From Devosia sp. Root436 (GTDB lineage Bacteria; Pseudomonadota; Alphaproteobacteria; Rhizobiales; Devosiaceae): a stretch of 64,000 nt of DNA. Positions 1 through 10,950 of the stretch are shown here, piece by piece. The position numbers were made by a program, and so were the translations under genes. How positions within the stretch are numbered: position 1 is the first letter of the stretch; each line of letters opens with the position of its first letter. The DNA lies in assembly GCF_001426345.1 (NCBI RefSeq), contig NZ_LMEM01000001.1:520264-584263 (forward strand), given 5' to 3'. The notes beneath the pieces were generated by a model. The model was given only the letters and a program-made list of their open reading frames with translations, did no database searches and was not told the origin of the DNA.

Positions 1-581
1 TGACCCTGTCGGTGCTGGTCAATATCGGCCTGATCGGCTTCGCCTTCCAGTCCTTCCGGGTGGCTTTGGCCTCGGCCATTCCCAACCTGTTCCCGGTGCT
101 GGGCACCATTGCCTGGCTCTATTTCACCGGCCAGGGGCTGCAATTGACCACGGTCATCGCCCTCACCATCGCCTTCGGCATCGCGGTGGACGACACGGTG
201 CATTTCCTGTCGCATTACCTGCATTCCCGGCGCGAGGAAAAGCGGCCGCATCTGGAGGCGGTCAAGCATACGCTCGACCGTATCGGCGGCGCCATCGTCG
301 CCACCACCATCATCCTGTGCTCGGGGGTAGTGATCGTCACCTTCTCCGAGCTGCCACAGGTGGCCCTGTTCGGCACGCTGTTTGTCTCGACGCTGGCCTT
401 TGCCGTCATCGGCGATCTGTTCATCCTGCCGGCCTTGCTGGCGGCGGGCGGCAAGTTCTTCCAGCCGCTCGGCAAGATCAAGGTGCGCACCGCCGACCAC
501 GACCCGACGCCCGACGATCCCACCGGCGACACCGTGACCGGCGAAGGCGGCACCGAAGGCGGGCAGCCGCATACGACATGA
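1..581 (+). CDS. RND/MMPL-family exporter, C-terminal fragment
   Basis: This is the 3' end of a gene that starts outside the window; the first full codon is at base 3. The visible ~192 residues hold about four hydrophobic helices and the VDDTVHFLSHY stretch typical of MMPL/RND proton-driven exporters, in which an acidic pair lies in a transmembrane helix. The hydrophobic part ends near LFILPALLAAGG and is followed by a charged, Gly/Asp/Thr-rich cytoplasmic tail. The substrate cannot be told; hopanoid/lipid-type MMPL exporters look most similar. The secreted protein that follows could be co-transcribed (156 nt gap). Confidence 0.8.
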   Translation, partial: TLSVLVNIGLIGFAFQSFRVALASAIPNLFPVLGTIAWLYFTGQGLQLTTVIALTIAFGIAVDDTVHFLSHYLHSRREEKRPHLEAVKHTLDRIGGAIVATTIILCSGVVIVTFSELPQVALFGTLFVSTLAFAVIGDLFILPALLAAGGKFFQPLGKIKVRTADHDPTPDDPTGDTVTGEGGTEGGQPHTT

Positions 582-737
582 TGGGCAGGCGCTTGCGAGC
601 CCAAGCGGCGCCCGCTTACATGGTCGCGCTTTTGATTCTGCAGCGGCCCCGAATCGGGGGTTTGCGGCATGCAGGAACTTGGTATCGATTGGGGATGAAA
701 TCTGCCGGGGGCATGTTTCACTGGAGGCTTTGGACAA

Positions 738-1259
738 ATGAGCAAATTCGGACCCCTGTCGCGCGCCGCGGCCATGGCAGGCCTGCTGGCTGCGGCCGGC
801 GCGGCCCCGGCCCTTGCGGCGCCGGCCGACGTGGCCCTGCTGCAATCTTATATAGGGGACTGGAGCGGGACCGGTGTTCTCATTGGCGCCAATACCGAAA
901 CCGTGCGGTGCCGCATGTCGCTGACCCAGGGCAACCAGGACAAGGTTAACTACAGCGGTCGCTGCACCCTGGCCGGCACGCGGCTGACGGTGGCCGGCAC
1001 CATGGCTTATATCGAGGCCAGCAAGCGCTTCGAGGCGGCCATGAGTTCCAACGCCACCTTTACCGGCGTCGCCATCGGCCAGAAGCGCGGCAGCGGGCTG
1101 GTATTCAACCTGCGCGAGCGCGACAAGGACGAAGAGGGCAAGGATCTCAGCATTTCCGCGCAGATCAGCCTCAAGGACGACGCCATCGAGGTGGCCTTCG
1201 AAGTGGTCTATGTCGAGAGCGGGGATAGCCTGCGCGCGGAGGTGCCGTTTTCCCGGTAA
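738..1259 (+). CDS. Secreted protein of unknown function
   Basis: A 173-residue protein with a clear Sec signal peptide: a basic start, an Ala/Leu-rich core and a likely cleavage after ALAAPA near residue 30. The mature part is mostly beta-strand-like (IGDWSGTG, SGRCTLAG, FTGVAIGQ), as expected for a small periplasmic beta-barrel or lipocalin-like fold. Two cysteines (in VRCRMS and GRCTLA) could form a disulfide. I do not recognise a named family. The ATG at 738 has only a weak GGAGG-like element (ctggaggctttggacaa) about 10 nt upstream. It lies between the MMPL exporter and a diguanylate cyclase. Confidence 0.75.
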   Translation: MSKFGPLSRAAAMAGLLAAAGAAPALAAPADVALLQSYIGDWSGTGVLIGANTETVRCRMSLTQGNQDKVNYSGRCTLAGTRLTVAGTMAYIEASKRFEAAMSSNATFTGVAIGQKRGSGLVFNLRERDKDEEGKDLSISAQISLKDDAIEVAFEVVYVESGDSLRAEVPFSR

Positions 1260-1377
1260 CGTTTCCGGGGCCGGACGACAAATCGTAGCCGATTTGGTTT
1301 TGTTCTCAGGACTTTGCGGCTGAAGAAGTCTTAACCAGCTTTGCGCTACCGTTCCTGCATTCTACAGGAGCGCCCAA

Positions 1378-2712
1378 TTGCGCAGCCTCGCCGTGACCAT
1401 AGACTCCGCCTTGCCTTCTCGTGCCGCCGAACCGCGCCCGGATGAAGCCATCAGCGTGCGCCTGCAGCGCCTGTGCGGCCTGCTCGGCATTGCCGGGGCG
1501 CGGTTGAGCACTCTCGCGGCCGATGGTCTTTCCCCGATTGCAACGGCCGGCACGGAAGCCGCACTGTCGGCGCTAGAAGCCCGCATGACTGCGGCCAGCC
1601 AGCCTTTGGTCCTTGGCGATACAGGTCTGCCCGCTGCGCGCTTCTATGCCGGCATCGTGCTGCCTGAAGAGGGCGACCGCCCCGCCCGGCTGCTGAGCCT
1701 GTTCGATCCGCACCCGCGCAGCCCCGGCATGGCCACCACCATTGCCGCGCTGGCCGGCGAGGTGCTGGCGCAGGCGGCCATGGCGCGCCAGCGCCGCCAG
1801 ATCGAGGAGCTGGCGCGGACGATCGCCGATTATGCGGCGCTGGAAGATCAGCGGCGAACGCTGTTCGATCGTGCCTCGGCCACCGCCCATATCGGCATCT
1901 GGCAATGCAATCTCGGGGACAACAGCCTGACCTGGACCAACGGCGTCTACGACCTGTTCGAAATCCCCCGCAACACCCCGGTCACGCGGGACATGACGCT
2001 GGCGCTCTATACCGATGCGTCGCGCCAGCAAATGGAGGCGGCCCGGGCCGTGGCCATCGCCACTTGTTCCGATTTCTCGCTGGATGCCGAAATCATCACC
2101 GTCAAGGGCAAGCGCCGCTGGATGCGGCTGACCGGGGCGGTGGAAAGCCGCGACGGGGTTGCCCATCGCATTTTCGGCATGAAGCAGGACATTACCGAAG
2201 AAAAGCTGATGGCTGACCGCACCCGCTATCTCGCCGAGTTCGATGTGATGACGGGTTTGGCCAATCGCAGCCTGTTCCAGGCCCGCCTCAGCGCACTCGA
2301 TGAGGGCCGCCAGGCCATCGGCGCGCTGCTGCTGGTCGATCTCGACGGCTTCAAGCAGGTCAACGACACCTATGGCCACGCCATCGGCGACGAATGCCTC
2401 AAGGAAGCGGCGCTGCGGCTGGTCGAAAGCTGCAGCGGCGCGGACCTGGTGGCCCGCATCGGCGGCGACGAATTTGCCGTCCTGCTCAACGAGGGCACGA
2501 GCCGGCGCGATGCCGACATGCTGGCATCAGGCATTGTCGAGATAATGGCCCGCCCCATCACCAGGATAGGCCAGACGCTAAAGCTCGGCGCCTCGGTGGG
2601 CGTGGCCCACAATCGCGGCGGCTCGTCGGAGGACCTGTTCCGCCAGGCCGACACCGCCCTCTACGCCGCCAAAGCCGCCGGCCGCGCCACCAGCCGCACC
2701 TTCGCGGCCTGA
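1378..2712 (+). CDS. PAS-GGDEF diguanylate cyclase
   Basis: A 444-residue cytoplasmic signalling protein without membrane helices. Residues ~25-140 look GAF-like, ~140-160 form a coiled-coil linker, ~165-280 are a PAS/PAC module (WMRLTGAV...GMKQDITEEK) and ~288-440 the cyclase domain. The active-site GGDEF motif is intact at residues 362-366, so it should make c-di-GMP from GTP. At the position of the RxxD inhibitory site the sequence is SGAD, so ordinary product inhibition is probably lost. There is no EAL domain. The start is a TTG; no clear Shine-Dalgarno element fixes it, so a few residues either way are possible. Confidence 0.88.
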   Translation: MRSLAVTIDSALPSRAAEPRPDEAISVRLQRLCGLLGIAGARLSTLAADGLSPIATAGTEAALSALEARMTAASQPLVLGDTGLPAARFYAGIVLPEEGDRPARLLSLFDPHPRSPGMATTIAALAGEVLAQAAMARQRRQIEELARTIADYAALEDQRRTLFDRASATAHIGIWQCNLGDNSLTWTNGVYDLFEIPRNTPVTRDMTLALYTDASRQQMEAARAVAIATCSDFSLDAEIITVKGKRRWMRLTGAVESRDGVAHRIFGMKQDITEEKLMADRTRYLAEFDVMTGLANRSLFQARLSALDEGRQAIGALLLVDLDGFKQVNDTYGHAIGDECLKEAALRLVESCSGADLVARIGGDEFAVLLNEGTSRRDADMLASGIVEIMARPITRIGQTLKLGASVGVAHNRGGSSEDLFRQADTALYAAKAAGRATSRTFAA

Positions 2713-2713
2713 T

Positions 2714-3010
2714 TCACTGCCGGGCCGGCTCCAGCGGGGGCAGCAGTCGTTCCCGCTCGGCCCGCGATCCCGCCATGCGATGGCGCGCCAGTGCCACCAG
2801 TTCGGGCGTTGCGGTCTCGGGCGTGCCGCTGTCGCAGCCATCGAGGGTGACGGTGGGCGTCAGCATCAGCCCGGTGGCGCTTCGCACCGGCTCCATCCCC
2901 TTCCAGGCCAGGTGAACCGCCAAACCAGCCGAGGCGAACACTTCATAAGGCCCTGTCAGGTCTAGCTGCTGCACATTGGGAAAGACAAGAAAACCGATAT
3001 TGAGTGCCAT
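2714..3010 (-). pseudogene. Isonitrile hydratase (DJ-1/PfpI), internally deleted
   Basis: The first ~58 residues match the start of isonitrile hydratase-type DJ-1/PfpI proteins (IGFLVFP, VQQLDLTGPYEVFAS, SATGLMLTPTVT). The protein then jumps directly to the family's C-terminal part (DSGTPETATPELV). Roughly 130 residues of the middle are missing in frame, including the segment carrying the nucleophilic cysteine (CTGS-type). The remaining 98 residues cannot form the active fold, so I call it a remnant although the reading frame is open. The ATG at 3010 abuts an AraC-type remnant on the other strand. Confidence 0.75.
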
Positions 3011-3147
3011 TGTTGTTCGAACAGAAGCAATCCCTGACCCGCATCGTCAGCCGCTGCGGTTTCGGCACCGAGGAAACACTGCGCCGGACATTCCTGCGGC
3101 GTCTCGGCGTCACTCCGCAGGCCTATCGGGAGCGCTTCGCCGGCTGA
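3004..3147 (+). pseudogene. AraC/GlxA-family regulator, C-terminal remnant
   Basis: Reading frame 1 from the GTG at 3004 to the TGA at 3147 gives ~47 residues ending SRCGFGTEETLRR...LGVTPQAYRERFAG. This is the second helix-turn-helix of an AraC-family DNA-binding domain, closest in style to GlxA-type regulators (DJ-1-like sensor domain plus AraC domain). The ~270 N-terminal residues are absent. Its position and orientation fit a divergently transcribed regulator/isonitrile hydratase pair whose facing 5' sequences collapsed by deletion. It is not expected to be functional. Confidence 0.7.
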
Positions 3148-3155
3148 ATACGAAA

Positions 3156-3177
3156 GAGGCGCCCACCGGGGCGCCTC
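3156..3177 (-). terminator. Rho-independent terminator of ssb
   Basis: A 9-bp GC-rich stem (GAGGCGCCC/GGGCGCCTC) with a 4-nt loop, followed on the minus strand by TTTCGTATT. It lies 12 nt beyond the ssb stop codon, between ssb and the AraC remnant. Confidence 0.65.
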
Positions 3178-3189
3178 CCATATCCGTCC

Positions 3190-3699
3190 TCAGAACGGAA
3201 TATCGTCGTCCATGCCGCCCGGCTCGAAGGCCGGGGCGCTGGGCCGTGGACGCTGTCCACCGCCACCGCCGCCATTGTTGTTGTCGCGCACGCCGCGGAA
3301 GCCGGTGTCGCCACCGCCATAGCCGCCGCCGGCACTATCGCCCTCGCCACGGCCATCGAGCAGGGTCATGTTCGAGTTGAAACCCTGTAGCACGATTTCG
3401 GTGCTGTACTTGTCCTGGCCGGACTGGTCCTGCCACTTGCGGGTCTGCAACTGGCCTTCGAGATAGACCTTGCTGCCCTTTTTCAGGTAGCTCTCGGCCA
3501 CGCGCGCCAGCCCTTCCGAGAAGATCACCACGCGGTGCCATTCGGTCTTTTCGCGGCGCTCGCCGGTATTCTTGTCTTTCCAGTTCTCGGAGGTGGCGAC
3601 GCTGAGATTGACCACCTTGCCGCCGCTGGGAAGGTTGCGCACCTCGGGATCGGCGCCGAGATTGCCGACCAGGATAACCTTGTTCACGCTGCCTGCCAT
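3190..3699 (-). CDS. ssb: Single-stranded DNA-binding protein
   Basis: A 169-residue SSB that coats single-stranded DNA in replication, repair and recombination. Residues 1-~112 form the OB fold ([41 protein letters not shown]), followed by a Gly/Asn-rich flexible linker and the acidic partner-binding tip DDDIPF that recruits repair proteins. It is the neighbour of uvrA, as in many proteobacteria, here with a LysE-type gene between them. Its 5' leader is long (about 200 nt to a promoter candidate), and that promoter carries a LexA box, so damage induction is expected. Confidence 0.97.
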   Translation of the reverse strand: MAGSVNKVILVGNLGADPEVRNLPSGGKVVNLSVATSENWKDKNTGERREKTEWHRVVIFSEGLARVAESYLKKGSKVYLEGQLQTRKWQDQSGQDKYSTEIVLQGFNSNMTLLDGRGEGDSAGGGYGGGDTGFRGVRDNNNGGGGGGQRPRPSAPAFEPGGMDDDIPF

Positions 3700-3901
3700 G
3701 GCGAAATTCCTTTTCGATTCAGTCCCGGTCTGCCGTGGTCGCGGGACGCTTACTTACCGTTGCGCAAGCCTGCCCGCCCATGCGCGGGTCGTTTCCTGGG
3801 CCATGCTGGATAACCCACCATAATGCTTCCCCCGCCCGAACGCGCGGCCCAAGCCGATGTTTTGAACACCTAAGAAACGCCCGTCGCGGCCCGGTCGTTC
3901 C

Positions 3902-3931
3902 AATATATGTTCTTGTTATGTTCTATGTCAA
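3902..3931 (-). promoter_or_regulatory. ssb promoter with LexA (SOS) box
   Basis: On the minus strand TTGACA (3926-3931) and TATATT (3902-3907) are 18 nt apart, a good sigma-70-type promoter pointing at ssb. The spacer holds the direct repeat GTTC-N7-GTTC at 3909-3923, the LexA operator consensus of alphaproteobacteria. LexA bound there would block RNA polymerase. The 463-nt gap between ssb and the LysE gene otherwise holds only this promoter, the ssb leader and a palindromic repeat. Confidence 0.8.
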
Positions 3932-3975
3932 GCGGCGTGCCTTGTTGTTGGGGCCAGTTCATCAGTCCACCGAGC

Positions 3976-4084
3976 GTGGGCTCCCTCGCCCCTGAGGGGA
4001 GAGGGCGGGGTGAGGGGTTCAGGGCTGGTGAGAAGCACGACGCCGAACCCCTCACCCCGACCCTTCGGGTCGACCTACCCCGAC
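3976..4084. repeat. Palindromic intergenic repeat, CTCACCC family
   Basis: Perfect 15-bp inverted arms CGGGGTGAGGGGTTC (4006-4020) and GAACCCCTCACCCCG (4045-4059), flanked by smaller hairpins (CCCTC...GAGGG and GACCCTTCGGGTC). The same style of element occurs near 51.1 kb and 63.8 kb. It lies between the ssb promoter and the LysE gene. Confidence 0.75.
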
Positions 4085-4162
4085 AAAGATCCCCCCGCCC
4101 GCTCCTGACATGCCCTGTCAGCAGCCTTGCCCCAAAGCCACTTCCTCACTCGGAAACCCGTC

Positions 4163-4807
4163 ATGGACTACGCCCAGGCCCTCTGGCTCTATCTCATCCT
4201 GCTGTTCGGCATCATCGTCGTGCCCGGCATGGACATGTTCTTCGTCCTCGCCAATGCGCTGACGCGGGGCCGCCGCGCCGGGTTCGCCGCCGTCGCCGGC
4301 ATCATGCTGGGCGGCGCAGTGCATACGCTGTTCGGCGCGCTGGCGGTCGGCGTGCTCACCCAGCTACCTACCACGATCTTCCAGGCGATGATCCTGATCG
4401 GCGCCGCCTATATGGCGTGGATCGGCTATACCCTCTTACGCAGCACCATCACCGTGGACAGTATCGGCAGCGCCACGACCCGCTCGGACTGGGTCGCCTT
4501 CCGCCAGGGTCTCGTTACCTGCCTGCTCAATCCCAAGGCCTACCTCTTCGTCCTCGCCGTCTTCCCCCAGTTCATGCGGCCCGAATACGGCCCGATCTGG
4601 TCGCAGGCATTGATCATGGGGCTGATGACGGTGGCCATGCAATTGCTCATCTATGGCGGGCTGGCGCTGGCCGCCAGCAGGGGCCGCGACGCGCTGGTCG
4701 GCCATCCCGAAGTTACCGTCTGGATCGGTCGCGGCGCCTGCGCGTTATTCGTCGCGGCGGCTCTGTTCACCGCCTGGCACGGATTGACCCAGCATGTCGG
4801 CCCTTGA
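4163..4807 (+). CDS. LysE/RhtB-family amino-acid exporter
   Basis: A 214-residue inner-membrane protein with about six hydrophobic helices and the family signature VPGMDMFFVLANALTRGRRAG near residues 18-38, where the N-terminal helix meets the first loop. LysE/RhtB proteins export amino acids or their derivatives using the proton gradient; the substrate here is unknown. I chose the ATG at 4163 over the in-frame TTG at 4127 because it fits the family length of ~205-210 residues. Its stop codon overlaps the -35 candidate of the uvrA promoter. Confidence 0.85.
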   Translation: MDYAQALWLYLILLFGIIVVPGMDMFFVLANALTRGRRAGFAAVAGIMLGGAVHTLFGALAVGVLTQLPTTIFQAMILIGAAYMAWIGYTLLRSTITVDSIGSATTRSDWVAFRQGLVTCLLNPKAYLFVLAVFPQFMRPEYGPIWSQALIMGLMTVAMQLLIYGGLALAASRGRDALVGHPEVTVWIGRGACALFVAAALFTAWHGLTQHVGP

Positions 4808-4835
4808 CCGAATCTATATTGTTCCGCTTATGTTC
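4804..4835 (+). promoter_or_regulatory. uvrA promoter region with LexA (SOS) box
   Basis: A perfect GTTC-N7-GTTC direct repeat at 4821-4835 is the alphaproteobacterial LexA operator. A TTGACC hexamer (4804-4809) 18 nt before the weak -10 candidate TTATGT (4828-4833) would place the operator over the -10 region. It lies ~190 nt upstream of uvrA; the leader between them shows nothing else I recognise. Confidence 0.75.
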
Positions 4836-5022
4836 CAAAGCAGGAATGGTGCTTTGGCAAGCCATCGGGGACACGCTAAGGTTACTGTGATGCCGGTCGG
4901 CCATGCACACGGGCCGCTTGCAGCAAGGGCGGCCCGAGCCTATGTGTCAGCTCTTCCCGACCCGATGCCCATCCTGATTTTGCCGCCGCGCTGCCATTGC
5001 GTGCAGAGAGCCATGGACTGAA

Positions 5023-7920
<2,898 letters not shown>

Positions 7921-8027
7921 GGCCATCCCGATTCACCCATCCCCTTCGTCGATGCTAACAGTCTGCTAGCGTATGCGGCGGGGTGGTGAATGGTTTTGGG
8001 GCTGGTGAATGCCCCTTGCTTCCACGG

Positions 8028-8093
8028 CGTCATTCCCGCGAAAGCGGGAATCTCCCTGCGGCATAAAGTGGGTTCCCGCTTGGGCGGGGATGA
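8028..8093. repeat. Palindromic repeat, ATTCCCGC family
   Basis: Hairpin ATTCCCGCGAAAGCGGGAAT (8032-8051) followed by a second, looser hairpin (TTCCCGCTTGGGCGGGGA, 8073-8090). Apart from this element I see nothing identifiable in the 316-nt gap after uvrA. The same hairpin recurs, inverted, at 25.02 kb and as a variant at 40.0 kb. Confidence 0.7.
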
Positions 8094-8236
8094 TGCCGAA
8101 AGTTCAGAAAATGACAGAGTCATAAAAACTGCCATGCACCTCACGCATGCAGCGCTTGACGGTTACGGCATGGCGCCGTCGCGCAAATCATCCCATCTTG
8201 CCGGTGTCAGCACTCTGACCTGAAGGGAATAGACCG

Positions 8237-8389
8237 ATGTTTGTACGTGCCGTCTGGCGCCTGAAGCGCCTGATCGACATCAAGCAGACGTTGCGGGAAA
8301 TGGACGTTCCCTCGACGCGTGATGCCGATCTTCTGGGGCTTACCGGCCCCGACTTCTCCAAGATGACGCGATCGCTGTTCGATCGCTGA
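8237..8389 (+). CDS. DUF1127-like small protein, divergent
   Basis: A 50-residue basic protein beginning MFVRAVWRLKRL. Its layout resembles DUF1127 proteins: an Arg-rich amphipathic helix, then a LLGLTGPDFS turn that parallels the LxDIGLxRxDI of the family. The match is weak (the LLGL segment lacks the usual Asp-Ile). AAGGGAATAGACCG before the ATG is a usable ribosome site. It lies 198 nt upstream of a canonical DUF1127 gene, so it may be an ancient duplicate. Function unknown. Confidence 0.6.
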   Translation: MFVRAVWRLKRLIDIKQTLREMDVPSTRDADLLGLTGPDFSKMTRSLFDR

Positions 8390-8587
8390 GCGTTTGTCGT
8401 CCTGACGAGTTCGCATGGCCGCCGGATCGCCACCGAGCGGCCATGACTTTGCCCGACGCCTTAACGTCATATGAATGAGCCTGGTTAAAGCCCCGCGCTG
8501 AGTGCATGACCCATTTGATCAATATCGCACTGCTCATCCGGCGGGCACTGCCCTAGATATCATCTCGTAAACGAAAGGAGACTTCCA

Positions 8588-8737
8588 ATGGACATCCGCA
8601 AGACTTTCAAGAAGTGGGCCGCTTATCAGCAGACCGTTCGTGAGCTCGCCGCTCTGGACAATCGTCAGCTCAACGATCTGGGCATTTCGCGCACCGACAT
8701 CAATCGCATTGCCCGCGATCATGCCAGCGCCCTCTAA
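8588..8737 (+). CDS. DUF1127 small protein
   Basis: A 49-residue protein: an N-terminal amphipathic helix (IRKTFKKWAAYQQ), the conserved RELAALDNRQLNDLGISR core and a short tail. DUF1127 proteins are widespread in alphaproteobacteria; some have been linked to phosphate metabolism or RNA turnover, but no general role is settled. A strong AAAGGAGA site precedes the ATG, and a good terminator follows, so it looks like a short, abundant, single-gene mRNA. Confidence 0.85.
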   Translation: MDIRKTFKKWAAYQQTVRELAALDNRQLNDLGISRTDINRIARDHASAL

Positions 8738-8773
8738 TATTTGCTCGACTGAACCTTCAGCCTGCGCAAATCG

Positions 8774-8813
8774 AACAGCCGCCTCTCTTTGAGATGCGGC
8801 TGTTTTTATTTTG
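8774..8813 (+). terminator. Rho-independent terminator of the DUF1127 gene
   Basis: A 9-bp stem AACAGCCGC/GCGGCTGTT (8774-8782, 8796-8804) followed by TTTATTTT. It ends the DUF1127 transcript just before the convergent GST gene. Confidence 0.85.
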
Positions 8814-8816
8814 TGG

Positions 8817-9470
8817 TCAGAAGGCTGATCTGCCGGCAAGCTCGTCATAACTGACCATGACCGCCTTGCGGAAAGCCGGTCTTTCCTGCAGCCGCCGATA
8901 CCAGTTCTCCACGCCGGGCATGGCCGGACGGTCGATCTCCATGGTGAACCAGCGATAGAGCGCCACGCCGGCTGCGATATCGGCATAGCTCAACTTGTCC
9001 CCGGCCACATAATCCCGCTCGGCAAGGTTCGCATCGAGTATGCGCAAAGCCGCGACCGTCCTGGCCAGCGCCGCCGCGATTGCCTTCTCGTCGCGCTGCT
9101 CCGGCGGCGTCCGCACCAATAGCCAGAACACCGCAATCCAGCCCGGCTGAAAGGTGGTGGCGGTCCAGTCGGTCCATTGATCCACCAGGGCCCGTTCGCG
9201 TGGATCGGCCGGCCAGAGCGTATTTTCGCCATAGCTGGCAGCCAGATAACGCAGGGTCGCGTGGCTCTCCCACACGGTCATCTCGCCATCCTGCAGCGTC
9301 GGCACCAATCCGTTGGGGTTCATCGCCCGATAGCCCGGCTCGTCCAGCCCGCCATAGGCCCCGCCGACCAGCTTGTGCGTATAGGGCAGTCCCAGTTCCT
9401 CCAATGCCCATAGTGTTTTCTGCACATTGGCAGAGTTGGCGCGTCCCCATAGCGTCAGATTTGGACTCAA
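8817..9470 (-). CDS. Glutathione S-transferase family protein
   Basis: A 217-residue cytosolic protein. Residues 1-~80 are a thioredoxin-like glutathione-binding domain (LWGRANSANVQKT, NPNGLVPTL, WESHATLRYLA), and ~90-205 the all-helical domain (KLSYADIAAGVALYRW). The Ser/Asn-rich start SANVQK is where the thiol-activating Ser normally sits, so it is probably an active GST of unknown substrate. The start is TTG, well supported by GGGAGGA 6 nt upstream; no ATG suits the family alignment better. Confidence 0.85.
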   Translation of the reverse strand: MSPNLTLWGRANSANVQKTLWALEELGLPYTHKLVGGAYGGLDEPGYRAMNPNGLVPTLQDGEMTVWESHATLRYLAASYGENTLWPADPRERALVDQWTDWTATTFQPGWIAVFWLLVRTPPEQRDEKAIAAALARTVAALRILDANLAERDYVAGDKLSYADIAAGVALYRWFTMEIDRPAMPGVENWYRRLQERPAFRKAVMVSYDELAGRSAF

Positions 9471-9564
9471 AGTTATCCTCCCGTTTCGCGGCGCATGCTA
9501 ATCTGCGTGCTGGCAACCACAAGTGCCGGTTGCGCCCCCTCTCCGCGCTTGCTATCTGCCCGCC

Positions 9565-10950
9565 ATGTCCACATCAGAACCCATTCACATCATTGGCGGC
9601 GGTCTCGCCGGCTCCGAAGCCGCATGGCAGGCTGCCGAGGCCGGCGCTACGGTGATCGTCCACGAAATGCGCGGCGTCAAAGAGACCGATGCGCATAGTA
9701 CCGACAGCTTTGCCGAACTGGTCTGCTCCAACAGCTTCCGCTCCGACGACCATGAGCAGAATGCCGTCGGCCTGCTGCATGAGGAAATGCGCCGCTGCGG
9801 CTCGCTGATCATGCGCGCGGCCGATGCGCACAAGCTGCCGGCGGGCGGCGCGCTGGCGGTGGACCGGCATGGCTTTTCCGCCGAAGTGACCCGCGCCATC
9901 CACAATCACCCCAAAATCACGGTGTTGCGCGAGGAAGTCGCAGGCTGGCCGCCGGCCGAATGGGGCAACGTCATCATCGCCAGCGGGCCGCTGACCTCCC
10001 CCGCCCTGGCCGACGCCATCCTGGCCACGACAGGCGAGGACGCGCTGGCCTTTTTCGACGCCATCGCGCCAATCGTCCACAAGGACAGCATCGACATGGA
10101 CGTGGTCTGGGCCCAGTCGCGCTACGACAAGGCCGGTCCGGGCGGCACAGGCGCCGACTATCTCAACTGCCCCATGGACAAGGACCAGTATTTTGCCTTT
10201 GTCGAGGCGCTGAAAACCGCACCTTTGCATGAATTCAAGGACTGGGAAAAGGTCCCCTATTTCGACGGCTGCCTGCCCATCGAAGTCATGGCCGAGCGCG
10301 GCGTCGAGACGCTGCGCCATGGACCGATGAAGCCGGTCGGCCTGACCAATCCGCGCAACCCCACCGTCAAATGCTATGCCATCGTCCAGCTCCGGCAGGA
10401 CAATGCGCTGGGCACTTTGTGGAACATGGTCGGCTTCCAGACCAAGATGCGCTACGGCATCCAGGCCGATATCTTCCGCATGATCCCCGGCCTCGAGAAT
10501 GCGCAGTTTGCGCGTCTGGGTGGGCTGCACAGAAACACATTCATCAACTCCCCCAAAGTTTTGCGAAATGATCTTAAACTGAAAAATGATCCACGTATCC
10601 GCTTCGCCGGCCAGGTGACGGGCGTGGAAGGTTACGTGGAAAGCGCCGCTGTCGGCCTCATCACCGGCCGCCTCGCCGCCGCCGAAGCGCGGGGCGAAAC
10701 GATGGCTACGCCGCCCAGGACCACCGCGCTCGGAGCGCTGGTCGACCATATTACCGGCGGACATATCGAATCCGAAAGCTATAGCGGCGCCCGCAGCTTC
10801 CAGCCGATGAACGTCAATTTCGGCCTGTTTCCCGAGGTGACCGTCAGCAAGCCCGAAGGCGCGGGGCGCTGGCGCGGCAATGACAAGACCATCGCCAAGC
10901 GCCGGGCCATTACCGCGCGGGCGCTGGAGGATCTGAAAGCCTGGGCATGA
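9565..10950 (+). CDS. trmFO: Folate-dependent tRNA (uracil-5-)-methyltransferase TrmFO
   Basis: A 461-residue flavoprotein that makes ribothymidine at position 54 of tRNA using methylenetetrahydrofolate and FAD, the route used instead of SAM-dependent TrmA. The N-terminal dinucleotide fold GGGLAG (residues 11-16) and the [12 protein letters not shown] motif with Cys54 are present, and the C-terminal [19 protein letters not shown] segment is conserved. The ATG at 9565 is preferred over an upstream in-frame start because the FAD motif then lies at the usual distance. It overlaps the next gene by 4 nt. Confidence 0.97.
   Translation: MSTSEPIHIIGGGLAGSEAAWQAAEAGATVIVHEMRGVKETDAHSTDSFAELVCSNSFRSDDHEQNAVGLLHEEMRRCGSLIMRAADAHKLPAGGALAVDRHGFSAEVTRAIHNHPKITVLREEVAGWPPAEWGNVIIASGPLTSPALADAILATTGEDALAFFDAIAPIVHKDSIDMDVVWAQSRYDKAGPGGTGADYLNCPMDKDQYFAFVEALKTAPLHEFKDWEKVPYFDGCLPIEVMAERGVETLRHGPMKPVGLTNPRNPTVKCYAIVQLRQDNALGTLWNMVGFQTKMRYGIQADIFRMIPGLENAQFARLGGLHRNTFINSPKVLRNDLKLKNDPRIRFAGQVTGVEGYVESAAVGLITGRLAAAEARGETMATPPRTTALGALVDHITGGHIESESYSGARSFQPMNVNFGLFPEVTVSKPEGAGRWRGNDKTIAKRRAITARALEDLKAWA

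Noticed and set aside
3004-3380. 134-codon plus-strand ORF across the AraC remnant and ssb end
   Set aside because: It is in a different frame from the AraC remnant and runs antisense into ssb; no protein features.
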